Assembly (NCBI GenBank): GCA_023229645.1
Contig: JALNYU010000014.1
Location: 36,358 to 100,357 of the forward strand
Length of the DNA: 64,000 nucleotides
Direction of reading: 5' to 3'
Source: Nevskia sp.
GTDB lineage: Bacteria; Pseudomonadota; Gammaproteobacteria; Nevskiales; Nevskiaceae
A program made the translations under genes and the position numbers. Below the pieces are notes generated by a model, which was not told the origin of the DNA, searched no databases, and saw only the letters and a program-made list of their open reading frames with translations. Positions 43,779-50,449 of the stretch are shown piece by piece. Position 1 is the stretch's first letter; each line of letters starts with the position of its first letter.

Positions 43779-44131
43779 GCCACCAGGACACGAATATGGA
43801 CGGATCATTTATGTCAGGCGACGACGCCTGGCTCGAGGAATTGCTGCGCGCTGATGCCGCTAAGCAACCTTATATCGCTGACGACGGCTTTAGTAGCCGC
43901 GTTATGAGCCAACTGCCGGCGCAACATAAACCGGCAACGCAGTGGATCATTCCTGCGGCGACCGTGCTTGGCGCCGCCGCCGCAGTGGGGTTTAGCTCGG
44001 TGGGTGGTTATGTCGCCAACGGTTTGTTGGGCTTGCTCGACGTCCGCCACTTCTCGCTGGCGCATCTGACGGTGTTGGTGCCGATTGCGGTGCTCTACGC
44101 CTGCGCTTTCGGCGCCGCGCGCGAGCGCTGA
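43775..44131 (+). CDS. Putative membrane-bound anti-sigma or sigma-associated protein
   Basis: This 118-residue protein has a soluble N-terminal part (residues 1-58) with an acidic DDAWLEELLRADAAKQPYIADDGF segment, which could contact the sigma factor, followed by two hydrophobic helices at about 59-83 and 92-113. It has no zinc-binding anti-sigma motif. The overlap with the sigma gene (ATGA) supports a regulatory pairing. Family not recognised with certainty. Confidence 0.65.
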   Translation: MSHQDTNMDGSFMSGDDAWLEELLRADAAKQPYIADDGFSSRVMSQLPAQHKPATQWIIPAATVLGAAAAVGFSSVGGYVANGLLGLLDVRHFSLAHLTVLVPIAVLYACAFGAARER

Positions 44132-44273
44132 AGCAGGCCTCAGCCACGCCCGCGCTGTGGTAAATAAATCTCCCTGTGGTTGGCCGCTGCGACAATAGGC
44201 TTATCGTCTCCGCAAACCAGTAGAAAGCGTTGCGATGCACGGGCGTTTAGTGGCACCTTGCGGAGGTGTACTA

Positions 44274-44708
44274 ATGGCTACAGAGCGCAAGCAGGTCATT
44301 TCTGATGTTGTATCGTTTGTTACATGGCGCAGGCGCTTGCCGCGCGTGTTACTCGATTTACAGCAGCCCGATGTCGAGTTTCAGCTCGCTGCACTTTCCG
44401 CCGAGCAAAATCGCAATTACACCCGCCTAGCCAATCAATTCCTGCACGCTTGCGGCTGCGCCAGCAGTGGTTTCTTCATGAGCGCGGCGGTGGTTGGCAT
44501 GCTGGGCACGTATTTCGGTGCCGGACGTGGGTTGAGTGATCTCCGCGTCACCACGCTCCTGACATTTTTTAGCGGCTTCGTTCTCGCGGCGTTGTTCGGC
44601 AAATTTCTCGGCTTGCTCGCCGCGCGCTGGCGCTTGTTACGACTCGCCGGCCAGATTTACGACGCGATTGCGAAAGCCCAACCCGGTACGGCCGCAGCGC
44701 AAACCTAG
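44274..44708 (+). CDS. Membrane protein of unknown function
   Basis: A 144-residue protein with a cytoplasmic N-terminal helix (SDVVSFVTWRRRLPRVLLDLQQPDVEFQLAAL) and two or three membrane helices between residues about 55 and 125. GGAGG precedes the ATG at 44274 at ideal spacing, so this start is used rather than the frame opening at 44235. It is followed after 12 bases by the metzincin gene, and the two probably form an operon with the small membrane protein gene at 45697. Confidence 0.7.
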   Translation: MATERKQVISDVVSFVTWRRRLPRVLLDLQQPDVEFQLAALSAEQNRNYTRLANQFLHACGCASSGFFMSAAVVGMLGTYFGAGRGLSDLRVTTLLTFFSGFVLAALFGKFLGLLAARWRLLRLAGQIYDAIAKAQPGTAAAQT

Positions 44709-44720
44709 GGAGGGCGCGCC

Positions 44721-45680
44721 ATGGGACGCGTCTGCAAGGAAGTCCAGGATTGGGTTGAAGAGAAGATCGAAAAGCCGGTCGATACCTGGGTCAACCAACT
44801 GCAGAAGACCTGCAAACAGCAGAGTTGTAACTGGTGGTGCCTCTGTTGCAACAAATGGCTGTGTTGGCTGGCTTGGGTCGTGGTGAAAGTAGTGACGTGG
44901 GTCGTTGTCACCGTCGGCAAATGGGTTACGCGTATTGTTTGCGAAGTCGTCAACGTCGTTCTTGACGTCATTGGCTTCGTCGTCGAGCTGATTCTTAGCA
45001 TCCCGATCATCGGTGGCATCATCCGCACAATTTTGAACTGGGTGACAGAGGTGATCTGGCGGCTGGTCGGCTTGTTGGATTTCCTCGGTTCGCTGGTCGG
45101 TATCCGCTTACGGAAAAAAATGTACTTCGGCGTCATTGTGCCGTCGATCGACGGCACGCCAATTGTGGGCGACGCAGAAATCATGCGCCAGGTCGACGCC
45201 GCGGTCGATTTCTACAACACCAGTTGTAATATCAATTTGATTTTCACTGGGATTTGCCATACCGACATCAAGGCGCCGGAAGCCGGCTTAGTGGTTGGCT
45301 GCGATGCCGGTGGATTTTTCGGCGACTGGTTAGTCGGTGGCTCGTACTTCGAATTCGCGTCGGCAACCTGCAAATTTACCGATAGTTTTCGCCGCGTGAT
45401 TGGCCTCGGCGCCGAGATCATTGTCTTCATCGTTCAGGATGTAACGCCAGCCGGAACGAACGGCTGTAGTTTCGCATCAACCCACAATTACGTTGTCATC
45501 GAAGCCAAGCGTACCGACCAGGCTTTTGTCGCCGCACACGAGATGGGCCACGCCTGCTGGCTCCCGCACGTTAGCGACCCAACCAACCTAATGAATCCAA
45601 GCACGCCGACGGCGAACCCGATTTTAACCAACGTGCAGGTTTCGTTGGTTCGTTGGAGCAAACACTGTGTGTATTTTTAA
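44721..45680 (+). CDS. Metzincin-type zinc metallopeptidase with Trp/Val/Cys-rich membrane-like N-terminus
   Basis: This 319-residue protein has two unlike halves. Residues 1-125 are rich in Val, Trp, Cys and Lys, with amphipathic repeats of the kind xxWVxxVV and a Cys cluster (CNWWCLCCNKWLCWL), and may insert into membranes. Residues 130-319 form a peptidase domain with HEMGHACWLPH, the HExxHxxxxxH metzincin zinc motif with Trp where Gly is usual, followed by LMNPS as the Met-turn. There is no conventional signal peptide. The ribosome binding site is AGGGAGG. The next gene, a 47-residue membrane protein, starts 16 bases after the stop. Substrate and role unknown. Confidence 0.78.
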   Translation: MGRVCKEVQDWVEEKIEKPVDTWVNQLQKTCKQQSCNWWCLCCNKWLCWLAWVVVKVVTWVVVTVGKWVTRIVCEVVNVVLDVIGFVVELILSIPIIGGIIRTILNWVTEVIWRLVGLLDFLGSLVGIRLRKKMYFGVIVPSIDGTPIVGDAEIMRQVDAAVDFYNTSCNINLIFTGICHTDIKAPEAGLVVGCDAGGFFGDWLVGGSYFEFASATCKFTDSFRRVIGLGAEIIVFIVQDVTPAGTNGCSFASTHNYVVIEAKRTDQAFVAAHEMGHACWLPHVSDPTNLMNPSTPTANPILTNVQVSLVRWSKHCVYF

Positions 45681-45696
45681 CTGCTGAGGGAACGAC

Positions 45697-45840
45697 ATGG
45701 AAAGCGAAACCGAGCGCGTTGGCGAAAAACTACAATCGGATTGTGGCGTCAATTCAGGCTTCAATTTCGGAGTCGGCGTCACTGCGGTGGCGGCGGCGAT
45801 CGTTATTGGCTACTGCCTATACCTGTACTGGCCGCGGTAG
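45697..45840 (+). CDS. Small single-helix membrane protein (47 residues)
   Basis: An ATG with GAGGG upstream opens a frame of 47 codons. The N-terminal part is acidic and hydrophilic (MESETERVGEKLQSDCG), and the C-terminal part from about residue 22 to 44 is one hydrophobic helix ending in YLYWPR. It begins 16 bases after the metzincin gene. It is too short for standard gene calling, but the start signal, spacing and membrane helix support it. Confidence 0.6.
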   Translation: MESETERVGEKLQSDCGVNSGFNFGVGVTAVAAAIVIGYCLYLYWPR

Positions 45841-45849
45841 CGCCGAGCC

Positions 45850-46464
45850 CTAGCGTAGGCGCACTTGCAGCTCGCGCAGCACGCCGTCATGTTCCAGTTG
45901 CAATAAGAAATCTGGGGCGCTGCCGAGTTGCTGCAGGGTGTTCATGAAACCCTGCGGCTGACTCACCAAGCTGCCGTTGACGGCGACGATGACATCCCCG
46001 GCGATTAAGCCGTGGCCTTCGAGCAGTCCGCCGGGTTTTAGCCGCTCAACCGCATAACCATCCATGCGGCCATTGCGTACGCGCGGTTTTAGCGATATTT
46101 CCGAAACCAGACGTTGCTGTTGGCGCAGTAGCTCGCGGAACGCCTGATCCGGCAGCACGGCGCTGAGCGGTGCAGAACGGGCGACCGGCAGCAGCCGACC
46201 GCTATCCTGCAATGGCAGCCAGCGCGTATTTTCGCCGCAGCTGAGCTGCAAGCCCCCGGCTGAGATTTCGCGGATTGTGCAACCGTCTACGGCATCGCCC
46301 ACACGCAATCGCCGCTGTGCCCCGGCTTTATTTTCGAGTAAGACGCGTGACTGTGTGCCGCCGACCAAGGTTCCCGCCACGCGCCAAACACCGCTCGCTG
46401 CCCCCTGCGCGGACGCCAATAGGGGCGCCGAAAGCAGAAAAGCGAGTAGCGGTGCGCGGCGCAT
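45850..46464 (-). CDS. Periplasmic protein with GspC-like homology region and PDZ domain
   Basis: This 204-residue protein has a signal peptide ending near ASA-QG, a first part resembling the type II secretion GspC homology region (WRVAGTLVGGTQSRVLLENKAGAQRRLRVGDAVDG), and a C-terminal PDZ-type domain (GYAVERLKPGGLLEGHGLIAGDVIVAVNGSLV). There are no other type II secretion genes here. It closes the long minus-strand envelope operon, 11 bases after the AgmX-like gene, and is more likely an adaptor within that machine. Confidence 0.75.
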   Translation of the reverse strand: MRRAPLLAFLLSAPLLASAQGAASGVWRVAGTLVGGTQSRVLLENKAGAQRRLRVGDAVDGCTIREISAGGLQLSCGENTRWLPLQDSGRLLPVARSAPLSAVLPDQAFRELLRQQQRLVSEISLKPRVRNGRMDGYAVERLKPGGLLEGHGLIAGDVIVAVNGSLVSQPQGFMNTLQQLGSAPDFLLQLEHDGVLRELQVRLR

Positions 46465-46475
46465 GGGATGCCACC

Positions 46476-47567
46476 TCAGCTATTCGGGAAAAAGTCGATC
46501 GGCTTTGTCGTTGTCACGGTTGCGACATCGCGCGCTTCGAACTTGAACAATAGTACCCGCTGTACCAAACGGCGTTCGAGCTCGGCATCGTGCAACTCGC
46601 TGGTGACCACTTTACACGCGGACACGGTGCCGTTCGGCAGAATCGTGAGTTCCAGCACCATCTTGCCTTGCAATCCCGGTGTTTCGCGTAGCGCCCGGTT
46701 GTACAACGCGTAAATCGCGCCTTTGTTCTGATCGAATATCCGCTCGATTTCCTCACGGCTACGCGAACCGCCGCTGCCACTGCCGGTGCCATTGCCGCTG
46801 CCGGAACCTGTGCCGTTGCCACCGCCGCCGGAACCGTTGCCGCCGCTGCCATTGCCGCCACGGCCAACGCCCGGCCCTTTGCCGTTGCCACCACCGCCGT
46901 AACCTTCCACCTGCGTGGTGCCGCGGCCGGCGAGACCGCCGCCGCCAACCCCGCGGCTGAACGCTGCCGTGTTGATGCCGCCGCTGGCGACACCGGCTTG
47001 CGCCGTGATCAACGAGCGCTCAGAGCCTGGACCTTTATCGGTGCCGCCGTTGAGATCCGAGGTGTAGTTCGGATTGGGCTTGCCGGTGAGATCGGGCCGG
47101 CCGGTGATTGCTTTCGACGCAACCGAGGAATTGCGCAGATCAGCCAGATCATTGGCCAAAGCGCCGAGCCCTGCGGCTTGTGCGCGCTCGCGCGCTGTTG
47201 GGCCGGGCGGGGCAGAGCCAGATTTCGAGTCACGAACTTCAGCCGGCTTTTCAACCGCCTGCGGCTTTGGCTTTACCGTCGCCGCGGGCGTCGCCGCAGC
47301 AACTTCAGCCTTCGGCGTTGGCGCTGGTGGTGCCGGCGGCAACGGCGGTGGTGGCGGCCGTTGATCGAGCACGATTTCGATCGTCGGCGGCGGCGCCGCA
47401 AGGGTCGGCGGCAGTGGCGGTGCTGGCAGCAATAGCATTAACAGACAGAGCAGCAGCAGGACGATCAGCACCCGCAGCTGAATCCGGCGATAACGCCGTT
47501 CCTGTTCTTCTGACTGCGTCCACGGCAGCTCTAGGCTGCGGTGCATTCCCACACTTGCGCTGCTCAT
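46476..47567 (-). CDS. TonB-like protein with AgmX/PglI C-terminal domain
   Basis: This 363-residue inner-membrane-anchored protein spans the periplasm. It has one helix at about residues 30-48, a Pro-rich stretch, an Ala/Pro/Lys linker and a long Gly/Asn/Ser-rich region (about 195-270). The C-terminal domain (about 272-363) has REEIERIFDQNKGAIYALYNRALRETPGLQGKMVLELTILPNG, the AgmX/PglI-type fold related to TonB. AgmX is GltJ in the Myxococcus gliding and focal-adhesion machine. The ATG overlaps the ExbD gene stop (ATGA). Confidence 0.85.
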   Translation of the reverse strand: MSSASVGMHRSLELPWTQSEEQERRYRRIQLRVLIVLLLLCLLMLLLPAPPLPPTLAAPPPTIEIVLDQRPPPPPLPPAPPAPTPKAEVAAATPAATVKPKPQAVEKPAEVRDSKSGSAPPGPTARERAQAAGLGALANDLADLRNSSVASKAITGRPDLTGKPNPNYTSDLNGGTDKGPGSERSLITAQAGVASGGINTAAFSRGVGGGGLAGRGTTQVEGYGGGGNGKGPGVGRGGNGSGGNGSGGGGNGTGSGSGNGTGSGSGGSRSREEIERIFDQNKGAIYALYNRALRETPGLQGKMVLELTILPNGTVSACKVVTSELHDAELERRLVQRVLLFKFEARDVATVTTTKPIDFFPNS

Positions 47568-48100
47568 GATGCCGGCCTCGGGTGTGCCGGACCCGATTTC
47601 TGCAATACCGCGAGCGAAAGCTTGCTGTAGTCCGATTCGGTGCAGGTTGCCAGCACTTTCTTCAGGAGCCGATAGGGAATTTCGCGATCGCCCATGATCG
47701 TGACTTCGCGAGGCGGTGGCGGTGCGTCGGGTGCCGGAGGCGTCGTCGCTGCGGCGACCGGTGTCGGCGTATTTTGGAGTGCGGTCTTCAACGCCAAGAT
47801 TGTCCGATCGTCTGATTTCATGACGTCGTCAACGTGCGCGACAACAGCGCCTTGAACCAGAATATCGTTGTTATTGACCATGACGACGATGGTTTCTTTC
47901 GCCCGTGTTTCGGCTACCGATTCCGGCAGGCGCACGTCTTTCGATTCCGGCAGCAATTCGAGTTCGGTTGAGTTCAGCAGTAGAAAGAACACGAGCACGG
48001 TAAAGATGTCGATCAACGAGACGATGTTGAGCGTCATGCCTTTTTTTTGCCGGGCTTGTCGCCGCCGACGGCGCTCGCGGAGTGAGGGGCTGCTAGCCAT
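47564..48100 (-). CDS. ExbD/TolR-type biopolymer transport protein, with canonical Asp
   Basis: This 178-residue protein has a strongly basic N-terminus, one transmembrane helix (about residues 23-43) and a periplasmic domain. The helix carries SLIDIFTVLVFFLLLN with the conserved proton-carrying Asp. It works with the ExbB-type protein encoded two genes upstream. A Pro/Ala-rich linker lies at about residue 115-130. It starts 5 bases after the other ExbD gene. Confidence 0.88.
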   Translation of the reverse strand: MASSPSLRERRRRRQARQKKGMTLNIVSLIDIFTVLVFFLLLNSTELELLPESKDVRLPESVAETRAKETIVVMVNNNDILVQGAVVAHVDDVMKSDDRTILALKTALQNTPTPVAAATTPPAPDAPPPPREVTIMGDREIPYRLLKKVLATCTESDYSKLSLAVLQKSGPAHPRPAS

Positions 48101-48105
48101 GTCGA

Positions 48106-48621
48106 TTACTTCGCTTTCGGTTTGGCGTCAGCGAGCGGCGCATCGCCGATCGCGATTTCCGGGAACAGCTCGGCTTGCGAACGCCGCCCGTCGACTTGTT
48201 GTTCGACAGTGCGGACCGCGTCCATGACCTGTACCAGGCGATCGTAGGGGATATCCGCTTCAACGAGCACCGTGGCGTCCTTTTGCTCGGGGTAGCGGGT
48301 CTTGAGTTGTTGCAGCTGTGCGCTGAGTTGGGCTAAGTCCAAGCCGTTGGCGGTGTCGGGAAGATCCGCCAGCCGGCCGCGATTGCGGTCGCCCACTTCG
48401 AGGCCATTTTTGCGCACGGTGATTTCGAGCAGCAGCTTTTCGGCCGGCGTCGCGGTGGCAACCGTAGACGGCGCTGGCAGGTTCAGATTCAGCACCGATG
48501 AATGCGAAAATACGACGTTAACGAGCAAGAACGTCACCAATACGACCATCGGATTGATGAACGCGGTGAGCTCTAAATCCTCCGGCTCGCGCCGGCGGCG
48601 CAGGCGACGGCGGCCGATCAT
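48106..48621 (-). CDS. ExbD/TolR-type protein lacking the canonical Asp
   Basis: This 171-residue protein has a basic N-terminus, one transmembrane helix and a periplasmic domain with the TolR-type VLVEADIPYDRLVQVMDAVRT segment. Where ExbD proteins have Phe-Ile-Asp this one reads AFINPMVVLVTFLLV, so the residue that carries protons is Asn. The ATG overlaps the ExbB gene stop. It probably pairs with the downstream ExbD in a heterodimer. Confidence 0.87.
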   Translation of the reverse strand: MIGRRRLRRRREPEDLELTAFINPMVVLVTFLLVNVVFSHSSVLNLNLPAPSTVATATPAEKLLLEITVRKNGLEVGDRNRGRLADLPDTANGLDLAQLSAQLQQLKTRYPEQKDATVLVEADIPYDRLVQVMDAVRTVEQQVDGRRSQAELFPEIAIGDAPLADAKPKAK

Positions 48622-49316
48622 GCGCGCACCGAGCTCGCAGCAGGGGCGGCAGGACGCGGCGCCATTTCCGGACGTGCGGCCGGTGCGGCTCGATCGGTTA
48701 CGGCGTTGAGGAATTTCACCGACGCGGCTTCCAAGCTATCGACGATTTCCGTCGCGCGCGATTGCAGCAGTGAGTGCACCAACATCATCGGAATCGCGAC
48801 CATCAGACCAAACGCGGTGCAGTTCAACGCTTCCGAAATACTGGACGACAACAGTGCCGCCTTTTCCGCCGCGCTGGCATCGCCAACCGCGCCGAAGGCG
48901 TGAATCAAACCGGCGATCGTGCCGAGTAGGCCGAGCAAGGTTGCAACGTTGGCGAACGTTGCGAGGTAGTGGGTGCGCTTTTCGACGCTCGGAATGGCTT
49001 CCATCAAGCCTTCTTCCATCGCCCGTTCGATGTCTTCACGGCTCCGCGACATACGGACGCGGTTCAGGCCGTAGCTGAGCATGTCACCGATTGCGGTATC
49101 CGATTTCGACGCTGCGGCGGCGACGCCATTGAAATCACCGCTGTTCAGCATCGGCATAACATCACGCCAGACGCTGCGGTTTTTCGACGCGATTTTGCCG
49201 AGATAGAGCCAGCGCTCAATCGCGACCGCGAGGCCGAAGCCGAGAATAACGGCGATTGGGAACATGAAAACCCCGCCGTGTTGGAAGAAGCGCACGATTG
49301 TGCTGAAAATTTCCAT
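48618..49316 (-). CDS. MotA/TolQ/ExbB-type proton channel protein
   Basis: This 232-residue inner-membrane protein has three helices (about residues 12-35, 118-140 and 162-185). The conserved block TFANVATLLGLLGTIAGLIHAFGAVG and the SEALNCTAFGLMVAIPMMLVHSLL helix are typical of the family. With the two ExbD proteins it forms the motor of the operon, analogous to AglR-AglQ-AglS. Ala/Pro-rich tail. Confidence 0.92.
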   Translation of the reverse strand: MEIFSTIVRFFQHGGVFMFPIAVILGFGLAVAIERWLYLGKIASKNRSVWRDVMPMLNSGDFNGVAAAASKSDTAIGDMLSYGLNRVRMSRSREDIERAMEEGLMEAIPSVEKRTHYLATFANVATLLGLLGTIAGLIHAFGAVGDASAAEKAALLSSSISEALNCTAFGLMVAIPMMLVHSLLQSRATEIVDSLEAASVKFLNAVTDRAAPAARPEMAPRPAAPAASSVRA

Positions 49317-49370
49317 CGGTAACTCTCCGGTTTAACTATTGGGCTGTGGCAGGTTCGGGGTAGAAAAACG

Positions 49371-49775
49371 TTATTTCTCAGCGTTCGGTGCCGGCTCGGC
49401 AGCTGGTTCGCCGCTCAGCGCGTCGTAATAGCGCAGCTGACGGCGGAACTCGGTGCGATCAACGGGCGCCAATGCTTCTTCAAGCAAAGAACCCGCCGGG
49501 CGGCCGGAGCCGTCATCGGCATCGGCGCGCTTCCAGGGCACGATATAGAGCACGCGGGGGAGCCCGCGATGACCCGTAATCTGTGTTGTATCAAGCTCTA
49601 ACTGCTCGTTTTTAGCAGCAGCGCTGGGCTTTGCGCCCGCTTTCGGCTGTGCTGGTGCTTGGGCGGCTGGCGGCGCTTGGGTCGCTGCGGCCGGATCAGC
49701 GGCGTAAGCGGTCGTTGTGGTGAGCAGCAGCGCTGCAAGCACCGTCCCGGTGCAGCGTAGGTTGCGGATGTTCAT
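49371..49775 (-). CDS. Small periplasmic protein of unknown function
   Basis: This 134-residue protein has a signal peptide ending at AYA-AD and an Ala/Pro/Lys-rich disordered stretch to about residue 55. A compact conserved-looking segment, LELDTTQITGHRGLPRVLYIVPWK, follows, with an RQLRYYD segment near the end. The start overlaps the stop of the TPR lipoprotein gene (ATGA). I do not recognise a named family; its place just before the ExbB gene implies a part in the same machine. Confidence 0.72.
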   Translation of the reverse strand: MNIRNLRCTGTVLAALLLTTTTAYAADPAAATQAPPAAQAPAQPKAGAKPSAAAKNEQLELDTTQITGHRGLPRVLYIVPWKRADADDGSGRPAGSLLEEALAPVDRTEFRRQLRYYDALSGEPAAEPAPNAEK

Positions 49776-50449
49776 GACGGGTTTCCGGTCGGCGTGGCCG
49801 CTGCGGCCGGTGCCCCAGTACGGCGCCGCAAGTCGGTAATCCAGCGGTTTACTTGCTCGTCTTCGGCCGGCTGTAACCGTTGGAATTGCAAATAATTATC
49901 AAGCGCCTCTGGCAGACGCTGCAGATACAGCTCATTCAATACGCCGCGGTCGTAGTAGGCGAGGGCGTAGTCCGGATTGACGCCGAGCGCCCGCGCAAAT
50001 GCGGCGTCGGCGGCTTCGAATTTGCCGCTATCGCGCAATGACAGGCCGAGCTGATGCTGCGCCGGTGCGAAATCTGGCCAGCGTTCCGCGGCACTTTCGA
50101 GCAATTTTTGGCCATCCTCGGCGCGATTCAGCCGCCGCAGCGTCAGCCCGAGATTAACCATCGGGCCGGGCAGATCCGGGTTCTGATCGACCAAGGCTTG
50201 CAGTTGTGGCGCGGCTTTCTGCCAGTCGCCGGCTTGCATCGCCGCGAGTGCTTCAGCGTAAGCCGCGGTGACAGCAGGTGTCAGCGCCGCCGGTGCCGAG
50301 GCAACGGCAGCAGCCGATTCAGTCGCCGCAGCGGCTTCCGGTTTAGCGGCGCCCGGCTTTGTGCTGCCGCCGAGACCGCAGCCGCTTAGCGCTGCGGCAA
50401 ACAACAGCACGCCGCTGAACAACGGCCAGCGATGATTAGCGAATAGCAT
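49772..50449 (-). CDS. TPR-containing lipoprotein
   Basis: A 225-residue protein starting at the ATG 50449, which gives a short lipoprotein signal with a lipobox near ALSGC. After an Ala-rich linker it has about four TPR units (AMQAGDWQKAAPQLQALVDQNPDLPGPMVNLGLTLRRLN and following). The frame is open to 50653, but that extension is antisense-like inside the preceding gene. It overlaps that gene by 14 bases. Confidence 0.82.
   Translation of the reverse strand: MLFANHRWPLFSGVLLFAAALSGCGLGGSTKPGAAKPEAAAATESAAAVASAPAALTPAVTAAYAEALAAMQAGDWQKAAPQLQALVDQNPDLPGPMVNLGLTLRRLNRAEDGQKLLESAAERWPDFAPAQHQLGLSLRDSGKFEAADAAFARALGVNPDYALAYYDRGVLNELYLQRLPEALDNYLQFQRLQPAEDEQVNRWITDLRRRTGAPAAAATPTGNPS

Noticed and set aside
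45850..46464. A type II secretion system indicated by the GspC-like protein
   Set aside because: No other Gsp gene is present; the gene is the last member of the AgmX/ExbBD operon, so it is treated as an adaptor of that machine.
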